Assembly: GCF_013359815.1 (NCBI RefSeq)
Contig: NZ_JABMCF010000032.1
Location: forward strand, 124,001-188,000
DNA from: Curtobacterium flaccumfaciens
GTDB lineage: Bacteria > Actinomycetota > Actinomycetes > Actinomycetales > Microbacteriaceae
Length of the DNA: 64,000 nucleotides
Direction: 5' to 3'
The stretch's first letter is position 1; every line of letters begins with the position of its first letter. The notes below the pieces were generated by a model. That model made no database searches. It was not told where the DNA came from and was given only the letters and a program-made list of their open reading frames with translations. Below, in pieces: positions 17,600 to 26,073 of the stretch. A program made the translations under genes and the position numbers.

Positions 17600-18751
17600 T
17601 CAGCTCGCTGAGTCCGAGATCGCAGTGGCCGCTTCGGTCCTGCCGACAGCACCGACCCACTTCTCCCCGCCAGCTCGGACGTTGCGCCGCTCTTCGAAGA
17701 ACTTCCGAGCCTGGACCCCGTACTCCTGCACTGCTTCGCGATCTGACACGAGCTTCGAGACGGTCGTCGAAATGAGGGATACAGACTCAGTCGGAACCAC
17801 CAGCCCGGCGTTCGCGGCGAGGACGTCTCGAGCTGCCTGCCCGGAGCCTAAGCCGAGGTAGAGCACTCCTCGCCCGGCTGCCATAGCGGCGTACACCTTC
17901 GACGGAACGCACGTGCCCGTCGCGCTCTCGGCGAGTGAGACGACGTGGATGTCGGCAGCTGCGTACGCTGCTTCCAGTTGCGATTCATCGACAAAACCGC
18001 CGATCCGGACATTGCTAGCCGGAGTGCCTGCCAAGTACGCGGCGACACGATCGACCTCGCTTCCGGAGCCATTGATCGAGAGTTCGACATCACGCCGGTT
18101 CGCTACAGCCCTCACCAAGGGCAGTAGCGGGTGAAGGTCACGAGCAGAACCTGAGTAAAGGAGCTTCAGCGGGCCACCGCGGTCGCCGACCGGCGTTGCA
18201 GCCATGTCACGGTGCCACAGCGGGATCGTGCTCACCTTGCCACCGGCCACCGCGGAGAGAACGTCTGCCATGCACTCTCCGATCGTGACGACCTTCCCAC
18301 TGCTTCGGAGCGCTGCTCGCTCAAAGGCAGCTCTGGCCTTCGACAGAGGCCCGCCTTGATCACGCGTCAGTCGGTAGAGGTCCATGACCCAGGCAACATC
18401 CGTGACACGCCCACGACTGAGACGTCGTGCCAGGGCTCCGACGAACGGGATCCCCGACGGCACATCTACGGTGATCACGACGCGGATTGCGCGCCTGCGA
18501 CGCCAGACGAATCTGGCCGCAGATCCGAGAAAACGGATCTCTGACAAGAGACGTCTCGCCTTCGCTGCGGCGTTGCCGCCGGAGAGGACGATCTGCTCTG
18601 GCCGGATCGCGATGACAGCGACTCTCTCGCCGCGACGCCGCAGCTCACCGGCCAGATCATGGACGGCCTTTGCGACCGCGTCGCGGTCCGACGCGGCATA
18701 CCCGTAGGCAACGACGACGAGGTCGTTGTGAGAGCGGCGCGCTGTGCTCAC
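17600..18751 (-). CDS. Glycosyltransferase, GT-B fold (GT4-like)
   Basis: The product has 383 residues. The N-terminal Rossmann-like half contains VAVIAIRPEQIV and a basic patch; the C-terminal half has LLYSGSARDLHPLLPLVRA, SINGSGSEVDRV, AYAAADIHVVSL and VPSKVYAAMAAGRGVLYLG, matching the nucleotide-sugar-binding E/P-x-K-x-x-E-like region of GT4 enzymes, here with SKVYA. It probably adds a sugar to the lipid-linked intermediate. The GTG start overlaps the upstream acetyltransferase stop (GTGA), so the two are coupled. Confidence 0.82.
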   Translation of the reverse strand: MSTARRSHNDLVVVAYGYAASDRDAVAKAVHDLAGELRRRGERVAVIAIRPEQIVLSGGNAAAKARRLLSEIRFLGSAARFVWRRRRAIRVVITVDVPSGIPFVGALARRLSRGRVTDVAWVMDLYRLTRDQGGPLSKARAAFERAALRSSGKVVTIGECMADVLSAVAGGKVSTIPLWHRDMAATPVGDRGGPLKLLYSGSARDLHPLLPLVRAVANRRDVELSINGSGSEVDRVAAYLAGTPASNVRIGGFVDESQLEAAYAAADIHVVSLAESATGTCVPSKVYAAMAAGRGVLYLGLGSGQAARDVLAANAGLVVPTESVSLISTTVSKLVSDREAVQEYGVQARKFFEERRNVRAGGEKWVGAVGRTEAATAISDSAS

Positions 18752-19314
18752 CGGCGCACGCTCCTCGCTGGGTTCCCGACCACCGTGTCCCCGTCGGGCA
18801 CGTCCCGAACAACGACCGCCCCAGCTCCGACCTTGGCGCTCCGTCCCACGGTCACCGCGCCGATGATCAGCGCTGCGGCTCCGACATCAACCCCATCGCG
18901 GACGAATGGCGCACGCTCGCCCGGTCGTTTGTGCCCGATCACGACGCCGTTACGCAGCGTCACTCCCGAACCGATCAGCGCGTGGTCGTTCACCACCAAG
19001 CCGGTTCCGTGGAAGATGGTCAGCCCGGGACCCACCATCGTCTTCGGGCGGAGTTCGATCCCGAGCACAAACTCCGTTGCGAGGCGGTACAGGATCACCG
19101 CCGGCAACGATCTCCTCCGCGGTCGAGCGCGGCTCCGCATCAGGAATTGGCAAACGCGCAGCCCGGCGAGCACGAGTTGTGACTTGACGTCACCCCGGTT
19201 GGCCCGCAGATCTGCGCGCAATGTCGTGCGGAAGCCTGCGAACGACTCGAATGGCAGCAACGCGGCCTGCGCCTCCGCGGTCCCACCTCCCAGAACTAGT
19301 TCGTCCGTCACCAT
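18748..19314 (-). CDS. Serine acetyltransferase-like hexapeptide acyltransferase
   Basis: The product has 188 residues. An N-terminal helical part (FRTTLRADLRANRGD) resembles that of short serine O-acetyltransferases, followed by a left-handed beta helix with hexapeptide turns (VGPGLTIFHGTGLVVND, IGSGVTLRNGVVIGHK, VGAAALIIGAVTVG, VGAGAVVVRDVP) and the closing VVGNPAR motif. His in IFHGTG is the expected catalytic base region. In polysaccharide loci such enzymes (WcaB/EpsH-like) O-acetylate sugars rather than making cysteine precursors; this is inferred from context. It lies between two glycosyltransferase genes with 4-bp spacing or overlap. Confidence 0.85.
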   Translation of the reverse strand: MVTDELVLGGGTAEAQAALLPFESFAGFRTTLRADLRANRGDVKSQLVLAGLRVCQFLMRSRARPRRRSLPAVILYRLATEFVLGIELRPKTMVGPGLTIFHGTGLVVNDHALIGSGVTLRNGVVIGHKRPGERAPFVRDGVDVGAAALIIGAVTVGRSAKVGAGAVVVRDVPDGDTVVGNPARSVRR

Positions 19315-19318
19315 GCCG

Positions 19319-20413
19319 CTACTTCCTCACGCTCGAGATAACACGGGCCCAGCCAGCGCGGAATGCGTCTCGCGAATGCTGCTCGTCGAAGGTTCGCCGA
19401 GCACCTTCGGCAAGTCGATCCGACGTCGAGACGTCGCGGGTGATGCTCTGAACAGCAGCGGACACGGAGTCGACGTTAGCCGCCCCGACCAGCCGCCCGT
19501 TGAAGTCATCGTCAACGAGCTCGCCGATCGCGCCGAGATCGGACGCGACAACCGGCACACCGACACTAAACGCCTCGATGATCGTGAGCGGTTGCGCCTC
19601 GAACCGGTACCGAGACGGGAACACCAGCAGCTCCGCCGACGCCAGTGCAGCCCATTTCTCTTCGCCGAAGAGCGGTCCACGGAAAGCGATCCTGTCGGAC
19701 AACCCGACTCGAGCAACGCGGTCGCGGAGTGAGGAAGTCACAGCCTCGTCGACCGTCGGGCCGATCAAGGAGAACGTCTCCTCGCCAGCGCCAGCGGAGA
19801 TCTCGATCGCCATCTCCACGAAGATGTCAGCACCCTTCTCCTCCAGGAGGTTGGACAGGAAGATGACGTGCCCGCGTCGTCGCTGCGCGCGTTTCGTCGG
19901 CGGCGTCTCAACGGTGTTCTTGATGATCGTGATCGACCCCGCGGGGACGAACTCGACGATGTCGGCCACCAGGGATTCCCCGAGGCAAACAGTGACCTTG
20001 CCGCCTCCGAGCAATCGGCTCACAAGAAAGCGCCACACTTTGCCGCGCTGGGCAAGTTCCCTGTACCCCCTCGTATGGACGTAGTTGACGGTTGGTACAC
20101 GGAACAGCCGGAGTAACTCGCCGAGAACGACATCCACAAGGAACGAGAACGGCCGGTTCGTGCAGAAGAACACACAGGCGCCTGGGCCCTGGAACAGCGC
20201 GATCAGGAGCCGCCCGGCAAGAGCCGGAGCAGCGATGATCTTCCGAAGCGACACTGAGCCGACTTCACCGATGTCCCGGCTGAAGCGCCGGTCGATGAGG
20301 ACGGGCGTCTCCCCGAGCTCGCGGAGTACCTCGAGGAGGATCTTGGTGATCAGTGTCGAGCCGTGCATCGGCGGCGGTACCTGACTGATGACGACGATCC
20401 GTTGACCGAACAT
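19319..20413 (-). CDS. Glycosyltransferase family 4
   Basis: The product is 364 residues from ATG at 20413 (MFGQRIVVISQVPPPMHGST); a longer frame runs back into the upstream gene and is rejected because the 20413 start lies 2 bp after that gene's stop. The C-terminal domain shows VIFLSNLLEEKGADIFVEM, FRGPLFGEEKWAALASAELLVFPSRY and EAQPLTIIEAFSVGVPVVAS, the GT4 E-x7-E region. Signature PPPMHGST near the N-terminus is common in glycosyltransferases of EPS clusters. It likely adds a sugar to the growing lipid-linked unit; the donor is unknown. Confidence 0.9.
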   Translation of the reverse strand: MFGQRIVVISQVPPPMHGSTLITKILLEVLRELGETPVLIDRRFSRDIGEVGSVSLRKIIAAPALAGRLLIALFQGPGACVFFCTNRPFSFLVDVVLGELLRLFRVPTVNYVHTRGYRELAQRGKVWRFLVSRLLGGGKVTVCLGESLVADIVEFVPAGSITIIKNTVETPPTKRAQRRRGHVIFLSNLLEEKGADIFVEMAIEISAGAGEETFSLIGPTVDEAVTSSLRDRVARVGLSDRIAFRGPLFGEEKWAALASAELLVFPSRYRFEAQPLTIIEAFSVGVPVVASDLGAIGELVDDDFNGRLVGAANVDSVSAAVQSITRDVSTSDRLAEGARRTFDEQHSRDAFRAGWARVISSVRK

Positions 20414-20415
20414 AA

Positions 20416-21183
20416 TCAGCGATTCCTGATCACGGCAGCAAGGAACACGAAGTTGCCGATGAGGTATCGACGCCAAAGCCGCTTGGGCTCCGACAACAGA
20501 CGGAACACCCACTCCACGCCGAGAGTCGTCATCCACTTCGGCGCTTCACGCTTCGTACCGGCGGTGAAGTCGAACGCAGCGCCAACAGCGCAGGCAACAA
20601 GGGTCAGCGACCCGGCGAGGCGACGGACCTCGAGATCCTGTTTCGGCGTTCCGAGACCGACCCACACGATGTCAGCCTGTGCATCCCGGATCAACTCGTC
20701 CTGAGCGGCGACTTCTGCCGCTGACATTGGTCGAAAGGGTGGGCTGTACGCACCGGCGATGATCACCCCGGGGTGCCGAGCCTCCAGATTCCGCTGCAGC
20801 CTGACCAACAACTCCTCTGACCCACCAAGAAGGAAGTGTCGGACGCGGGACTCCCGGCCCTGATCCATGACGTCGTGGAAGAACTGCGGGCCGCGGACCT
20901 GCCAGAGTCGGCGCTTCGACATTCGGGTCACCCAGCTGAGCGGTTTGCCGTCTGGGAGGTTGTACGCGTCTCCCGAAAGCGACTCGCGGAACACCCGATC
21001 GCTCTGAGCAAGAGCAATCGAATAGGCATTGACGAGATGGACCGCCGCTCCTGTCGGTGCATCAGACTGAGCCGCTTGAATCACAGCGGATGCGGCCACC
21101 GCGGGCGTGGCAGCGACGATCGGAAGGCCACCGAGTCGACGCCGAGGTAGTGATTCCAGAACGGGCGCTGCGTGAGCGGTCAT
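20416..21183 (-). CDS. WecG/TagA/CpsF family glycosyltransferase
   Basis: The product has 255 residues from ATG at 21183, which has AAGGAAGG as ribosome binding site. Family motifs are VNAYSIALAQSD, YNLPDGKPLSWV (the DG pair), VRGPQFFHDV, FLLGGSEE, and IVWVGLGTPKQDLEV. Members add the second sugar to the polyprenyl-pyrophosphoryl primer (for example ManNAc or GlcA in other systems). Position just after the initiating transferase gene supports that role. A C-terminal hydrophobic/basic stretch (LWRRYLIGNFVFLAAV) could dock it on the membrane. Confidence 0.92.
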   Translation of the reverse strand: MTAHAAPVLESLPRRRLGGLPIVAATPAVAASAVIQAAQSDAPTGAAVHLVNAYSIALAQSDRVFRESLSGDAYNLPDGKPLSWVTRMSKRRLWQVRGPQFFHDVMDQGRESRVRHFLLGGSEELLVRLQRNLEARHPGVIIAGAYSPPFRPMSAAEVAAQDELIRDAQADIVWVGLGTPKQDLEVRRLAGSLTLVACAVGAAFDFTAGTKREAPKWMTTLGVEWVFRLLSEPKRLWRRYLIGNFVFLAAVIRNR

Positions 21184-21230
21184 GACGACCTTCCTTGTGC
21201 GGTGAGGGGGACCCGGACGACCTGGCGCGA

Positions 21231-22697
21231 TCAGTAGGCGCCGCGCGAAGCGACCACGGCCTTGGCAGTCCGCCAAAGGACCACGAGATCGCCCGTGATC
21301 GACCAGTTCTCCACGTAGTACAGATCGAGCCGCACGGAATCCTCCCACGACAGGTCGGATCGGCCGCTCACCTGCCACAGGCCGGTCATGCCGGGCTTGA
21401 CCAGGAACCGACGGTGGACGTGGGTGTCGTAGCGGGCGACCTCACGTGCGAGCGGCGGTCGGGGTCCGACCAGGGACATGCTGCCGGCCAGGACGTTGAA
21501 CAGCTGCGGCACCTCGTCCAGGCTGTAGCGGCGCATGAACCCACCGACGCGGGTGACCCGGGGGTCGTTCCGCATCTTGAACAGGACGTCGTTGCCCTCG
21601 GCCCGGTCGAGCGCGCTGAGCTCCTGCAGACGTTCCTCGGCGTCGACGACCATCGAACGGAACTTGATCATCCGGAAGGTGCTGCCGTTCAGGCCGACGC
21701 GCTCCTGCCGGAAGAAGACCGGACCGGTCGAGGTGGTCTTCACCAGCACGGCGAGCACGAGCAACAGCGGCGACAGGACGACGACGAGCAGCGCCGCGCC
21801 GACCAGGTCGAAGGCGCGCTTCGTGTAGAGCTTGCGCCCCGAGTAGGTCGGCGTCTCGACGTGGATGAGTGGCAGGCCCTGCACCGGCCGGGTGTGGATG
21901 CGGGGACCACCGATGTCGGTCAGGCTCGGCGCGACCACCAGGTGCTGCCTGCCCGGCTCGAGCGACCAGCTGAGTTCGCGGACGCGCTCCGGCGGCAGGT
22001 CGTCGGAGCTGGTGATCACGACGGTGTCGGCGCCGGTCTCGCGCAGCGCGGAGCCGACGTCGTCGAAGCCCCCGTGGCTCTGGATGGTCGAACCCGTCAG
22101 CAGACCGCGGTGGTTCGTCGACACGACCGCCCCGACCACGCGGTAGCCGGCTTCGGGGGAACGCGCGAGTTCGCGGCCGATGTGCAGCACACTGGCCGGA
22201 GACCCGACGAGCAACACGGTCGCCGAGTACGCGCCCTGCTGACGCTGGGCCACGAGCCACTGCCGCCAGATCCACCGCGACAGCAGGAGGACGAGGATCC
22301 CGATCGGGAACGCGATGAGCACGTAGCCGCGGGCCAGGTCGACGTGCAGCAGGAACGCAGCGATCGCGAGCAGACCGAACACGCGGACGCTGGAGTCCGC
22401 GACCAGGCGGTACTCGGTGCTGCCGACGCCGATCACCCGCGCACCGCGGGTGTCGTACAGGGCGAGCGCGCTCATCCACACGACGATCACGACGATGGAG
22501 ATCGCGGAGTAGCTGAGCCTCAGGTCGGCGGTGTTGGTCGCCAGGTTCGACTCGAGCCCGAGCCAGGCGATCTGCACACCGAAGACCACCCAGATCAGGG
22601 CCAGCAGGTCGGTGAAGAGCACACGGCGCGAGTACGTGCGGCTCCACTCGTCGGTGGCTCCGATCGCGCGTGGTGCGCTGAGCGCATCCGCCGTCAC
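21231..22697 (-). CDS. Exopolysaccharide polyprenyl glycosylphosphotransferase (WbaP-like)
   Basis: The product has 488 residues from GTG at 22697, 13 bp after the upstream stop; an earlier in-frame ATG lies within that gene and is rejected. Four N-terminal membrane segments and a central CoA-binding-like Rossmann domain (ATVLLVGSPASVLHIGREL) precede a fifth hydrophobic segment (about 290-315) and the catalytic domain: FFRQERVGLNG, MIKFRSM, LDEVPQLFNVLAGSMSLVGP, KPGMTGLWQVSGRSDLSW. This is the bacterial sugar transferase that moves a sugar-1-phosphate from UDP-sugar to undecaprenyl phosphate, initiating the repeat unit. Which sugar is unknown. Confidence 0.94.
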   Translation of the reverse strand: MTADALSAPRAIGATDEWSRTYSRRVLFTDLLALIWVVFGVQIAWLGLESNLATNTADLRLSYSAISIVVIVVWMSALALYDTRGARVIGVGSTEYRLVADSSVRVFGLLAIAAFLLHVDLARGYVLIAFPIGILVLLLSRWIWRQWLVAQRQQGAYSATVLLVGSPASVLHIGRELARSPEAGYRVVGAVVSTNHRGLLTGSTIQSHGGFDDVGSALRETGADTVVITSSDDLPPERVRELSWSLEPGRQHLVVAPSLTDIGGPRIHTRPVQGLPLIHVETPTYSGRKLYTKRAFDLVGAALLVVVLSPLLLVLAVLVKTTSTGPVFFRQERVGLNGSTFRMIKFRSMVVDAEERLQELSALDRAEGNDVLFKMRNDPRVTRVGGFMRRYSLDEVPQLFNVLAGSMSLVGPRPPLAREVARYDTHVHRRFLVKPGMTGLWQVSGRSDLSWEDSVRLDLYYVENWSITGDLVVLWRTAKAVVASRGAY

Positions 22698-22710
22698 GAG
22701 GACGACCCGG

Positions 22711-23658
22711 TCACCACGTCGCGCCACCGTCCGACGAGACCCGCACGGTCTTGCCGTCCCACAGCCACACGTCCTGGCCGGCACGGTCGATGGTGACGGT
22801 GTTGTCGGTGTCCGCGCCGTCGGCACAGCCGATCGGCGTGGTCGACGACGAGGGTGTCACGTCCGACGCGGACATGGTCTCGATCTGCACGCCGTCGCAC
22901 GCTGCTGCACCGACGCGGGCGAGCGTGTAGTTGCCACCGTCGACGCCGATCGAACGGACGCCACCCATCGGCACGTCGACCCAGGCGGCATCGCCGGTGC
23001 GCCACTCGAGCTGGCCGTCGCAGATGACGACCGCGGTCTTCTCACCCTGGAACGCGTCGATGGGGTCGCCGCACGGCGACTGCTCCGTCCCGCTCGCGAG
23101 CACGACACCGTCGGTGCTGATGCCGGCGCCGGCGGCGCCGGGTGCCCCGGCTTCCCACGTCACGCCGGCGTCGGTGCTGGTCCGCGCCGTCGTGGTGCAG
23201 TCGTCGCCGACACCCACCAGGACCGAGAGCTCCGCACTGGAGGCCCGGATCGCCATGAGCGATCCGACATCCGTCCCGAGTCCCACCGGGACCCACGTCG
23301 CCCCGCCGTCCACGGAGTGTTCCAGCACCGGCCGCGGGCCGCCGCACGACCCCCCGGACGCGCGCCACGCCTCCTGGCCGTCGACCGCTGCCAACAGGCG
23401 GCGACCCTGCTGCTTGGTGGAGGCGGCGTCTGCGTCAGCGGACGCACTCGGTCGCGGTGTCTCGCGCCGGTCGGGCGTTCCCGAGAAGGTGGGGATGGGG
23501 CCGGCGGGTCCGTTCTCCTCGGGTGCCGTCCGGCCCAGGGCGAGCGCGACGAGCACGACGTCGACGACGATCAGCACCACCACCACGACGGCCACCAGCA
23601 TGAACGTGGTCCGGGGCAGTGCGCGGCCGAGGCTTCGGGTCCCCCGGCGATTCTTCAT
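22711..23658 (-). CDS. Membrane-anchored BNR/sialidase-like repeat protein in the EPS operon
   Basis: The product has 315 residues with a basic N-terminus, one transmembrane segment at about residues 19-42 and a long extracytoplasmic part. A Ser/Pro/Ala-rich stretch (45-80) leads to three BNR-type boxes: SVDGGATW, STDAGVTW and a C-terminal SSDGGATW that ends the protein. Such Asp-boxes are found in beta-propeller proteins (sialidases, Ycf48-like) but no catalytic residues are recognisable and five blades or more are not obvious at this length. It sits 14 bp downstream of the tyrosine kinase gene and 13 bp upstream of the initiating transferase gene, so it is cotranscribed with them. A sensing, scaffolding or polymer-binding role is speculation. 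Confidence 0.8.
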   Translation of the reverse strand: MKNRRGTRSLGRALPRTTFMLVAVVVVVLIVVDVVLVALALGRTAPEENGPAGPIPTFSGTPDRRETPRPSASADADAASTKQQGRRLLAAVDGQEAWRASGGSCGGPRPVLEHSVDGGATWVPVGLGTDVGSLMAIRASSAELSVLVGVGDDCTTTARTSTDAGVTWEAGAPGAAGAGISTDGVVLASGTEQSPCGDPIDAFQGEKTAVVICDGQLEWRTGDAAWVDVPMGGVRSIGVDGGNYTLARVGAAACDGVQIETMSASDVTPSSSTTPIGCADGADTDNTVTIDRAGQDVWLWDGKTVRVSSDGGATW

Positions 23659-23672
23659 CTGATCGGCCCCGT

Positions 23673-25124
23673 TCAGCGCCCGGCGCGGCGGAGCACGCCC
23701 AGCTTCTTGCCGGAACGCTTCGGCGGGTGCGTCGACGTGGTCACGGTGTTGTCGTCCTCGTCGTGGCCGTAGCTGTAGCCGTAGCCGTAGCGGCCGTGGC
23801 CGTAGGCGCCCGGGCCCTTCAGCGGCATCTTCGTCAGGACGAAGCCGGAGACCGGGGCCCCGACGTTCTCGAGGGTGGCGACGGCCGCGGCGAGCTGGCC
23901 CTTCAGCGTCTGTCCCGAGGCGACCGCGACGATCGCGCCGGAGGCCTTCTTGGCCAGGATCGCCGCGTCGGTGACGGGCAGCAGCGGCGGTGCGTCGAAC
24001 AGGACGTAGTCGAACTGCTGCTCGAGCAGGTCGATCAGGTCCTGCATCGCGCGCGAGCCGAGCAGCTCGGACGGGTTCGGCGGGATCTGACCGGCGGGCA
24101 GGACGACGAGCTTGCCGCGGCCCCAGGGGTGGGCGACGTCCTCCAGGTCGGCGCGGCCGATCAGCACGTCGGTCAGGCCGGCGTTGCTCTCGACGTCCAT
24201 GTACTCGGCGACGCGGGGCCGGCGCAGGTCAGCGTCGATCAGGATGACGCGGAACCCGGCGCTGTCCAGGGCGATCGCGAGGTTCGCGACGGTGGTGCTC
24301 TTGCCCTCGGACTGCATCGACGACGTCATGACGAAGGTGCGGGCACCGGTTCCGATGTCGAGGAACTGCAGGTTGGTGCGGAGCGTGCGGAACGACTCGG
24401 CACGGGGGCTGCGCGGGTCCACCTGCACGATGAGCGGACGTTCGGCGGCCTTGGCGTCGAAGGCGATCCCGCCGACGACCGGCTTGTCGCTGATCTTCTC
24501 GACGTCGAGTTCGGTGCGGATCCGGTTGTCCAGGGTCTGGCGCAGCACGGCGATCCCGATGCCCAGGGCGAGCCCGACGAGCAGCCCGAGCGCCACGTTG
24601 ACGGGCACGTTCGGGCTGACCGGGACGCTCGGCACGTCGGCCTGCTTCACGCGGGTGAGCTTGACCGTGCTCTTGCCGCTCGCGTCGGTGGCCTCGATGT
24701 CCTGCACGACGTTGGTCAGGCTCTGCGAGGTCGCGTTCGCGATGTCGGCGGCCTGCACCGGGTCGGTGCCCTCCACCGAGATGGAGATGAGGGTCGTGCT
24801 CGTCGGCGCCGTCGCCGACACCATCGTCGCGAGCTGGTCCGCGTTCATGTCGAGCTTGAGCGACGAGATCACCGGCAGCAGCACGATCGGCGTCGACACC
24901 AGGTTCGAGTACGTCAGCACCCGCTGCTGGGTGAACGTGTTGCCCTGCGCCAGGTCACTGGCGCTGCCGGACGTCTCCGTGGAGACGAAGACCTGCGCCG
25001 ATGCCGAGTAGACCGGCTTCTTCAGCAGGGAGAACCCTGCGGCTGCGGCCACTCCCACCAGGGCGAGTACGACGATCAGCACCCATCCCTTGCGGAGCAC
25101 CGTGATGTAGTCGCGGAGTTCCAC
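23673..25124 (-). CDS. Fused Wzz/BY-kinase: polysaccharide biosynthesis tyrosine autokinase
   Basis: The product has 483 residues. GTG at 25124 is chosen because GGGGAAGG lies 7 nt upstream; ATG at 25145 would add seven residues. Membrane segments at about 12-32 and 173-195 flank an extracytoplasmic chain-length-determinant (Wzz) domain. The cytoplasmic kinase domain has Walker A at about 268-277 (MQSEGKSTT), Walker A' (VILIDADLRRP, 293-303) and Walker B (YVLFDAPP, 373-380). A Tyr-rich tail (YGHGRYGYGYSYG, 441-453) is the expected autophosphorylation cluster. It controls polymer length and export. It is the first gene of the cluster; the promoter should lie in 25125-25276. Confidence 0.94.
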   Translation of the reverse strand: MELRDYITVLRKGWVLIVVLALVGVAAAAGFSLLKKPVYSASAQVFVSTETSGSASDLAQGNTFTQQRVLTYSNLVSTPIVLLPVISSLKLDMNADQLATMVSATAPTSTTLISISVEGTDPVQAADIANATSQSLTNVVQDIEATDASGKSTVKLTRVKQADVPSVPVSPNVPVNVALGLLVGLALGIGIAVLRQTLDNRIRTELDVEKISDKPVVGGIAFDAKAAERPLIVQVDPRSPRAESFRTLRTNLQFLDIGTGARTFVMTSSMQSEGKSTTVANLAIALDSAGFRVILIDADLRRPRVAEYMDVESNAGLTDVLIGRADLEDVAHPWGRGKLVVLPAGQIPPNPSELLGSRAMQDLIDLLEQQFDYVLFDAPPLLPVTDAAILAKKASGAIVAVASGQTLKGQLAAAVATLENVGAPVSGFVLTKMPLKGPGAYGHGRYGYGYSYGHDEDDNTVTTSTHPPKRSGKKLGVLRRAGR

Positions 25125-25276
25125 GCCTTTGCCTTCCCCGATCATGGCCGTCCCCGTGGTCCCGACACAGGCACGCCGGGGTACTCCCAGCGCACGGCAT
25201 ACAAATAGTGCCACAGGAACGAGCGCTGCTCGGGGGAAGTCGCCATCCGGCGCGCGGTGTCCTCTACGGTGGCCCC

Positions 25277-25999
25277 ATGCGCTCCGAGCCGGCCACGACC
25301 ACCACCGAGCCCAGCGTGCGGCGACAGCGGGACCTCATCGTCATCCTCGTCGCACTCGGCGTCGCCGTGATCCTGACCCGGATCGTCGGACAGGTCACCC
25401 GGACTGGGGGCATCCCCTCGCCGGTCCTGCAGGTGCTCGCCGCGGACGCCGCCGTGTGGGTGCCGCTCGTCGTCGCGGCCGCCGTGGTGCTCCGTCGGAC
25501 CCCGCGTGCGGCGATGGTGTCGCGGCTGCGGCTCGACCTGGGGATCGTCGTCTTCGCGATCGGCATCGTGATCGTGTGCCGCGCGGTGGACGTCGTCATG
25601 TCGCTCGCGTTCACGGGGACGACCGGGCTGGTCCCCGCGCCGTCCCTCGGCACGCCCGACGTCGGGCTGCTGCTCGTGTCGGCGATCGGCATCGTCGTCG
25701 TCAGCCCGGTGCTCGAGGAAGTGGTGTTCCGCGGGCTGTTCCAGCGCCGGCTCGCCGCCGAGCTCACGCCCCGAACCCGGTTCCTCGCGGTGCTGGTCAC
25801 GGCGTTCCTGTTCGCGCTGCTCCACCTGCTGCTCGGTGCGGGTGGCACGTCGCTCGGCGGGTTCCAGGTGTTCGTCACGACGTTCCTGCTCGGCCTGCTC
25901 ACCGGCACACTCGTCGCGATGACCGACCGCATCGGCGGCGCGATCCTGGCGCACGTGCTGTTCAACGCGGTCGCGGTCGTCGCCACCTGGCCGCGCTGA
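25277..25999 (+). CDS. CPBP family intramembrane protease
   Basis: The product has 240 residues with about six to seven hydrophobic segments. The three family motifs are present: EEVVFRGLFQRR (motif 1, residues about 146-157), FALLHLLLG (motif 2 His) and HVLFNAVAV (motif 3 His/Asn). CPBP/Abi proteins are membrane glutamic or metal-dependent peptidases related to prenyl-CaaX proteases; in bacteria the substrates are mostly unknown. ATG at 25277 has TACGGT 6 nt upstream and no ribosome binding site, so a leaderless mRNA is likely. It diverges from the exopolysaccharide operon. This is the first of three CPBP proteins in the window. Confidence 0.9.
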   Translation: MRSEPATTTTEPSVRRQRDLIVILVALGVAVILTRIVGQVTRTGGIPSPVLQVLAADAAVWVPLVVAAAVVLRRTPRAAMVSRLRLDLGIVVFAIGIVIVCRAVDVVMSLAFTGTTGLVPAPSLGTPDVGLLLVSAIGIVVVSPVLEEVVFRGLFQRRLAAELTPRTRFLAVLVTAFLFALLHLLLGAGGTSLGGFQVFVTTFLLGLLTGTLVAMTDRIGGAILAHVLFNAVAVVATWPR

Positions 26000-26073
26000 G
26001 CGGCCAGGGCTGCGTCCCCAGATCGGGTCAGGGGCGGTCGCTCGGCCGCGCGGACCACTAGCCTGCACTGAGC

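Noticed and set aside
5864-25184. GTACCCCGG as a shared regulatory motif linking the 109-residue paralogs and the polysaccharide operon (also at 25174-25184)
   Set aside because: A 9-mer of this composition is expected about twice in the window by chance; a single copy before the polysaccharide operon is not convincing.
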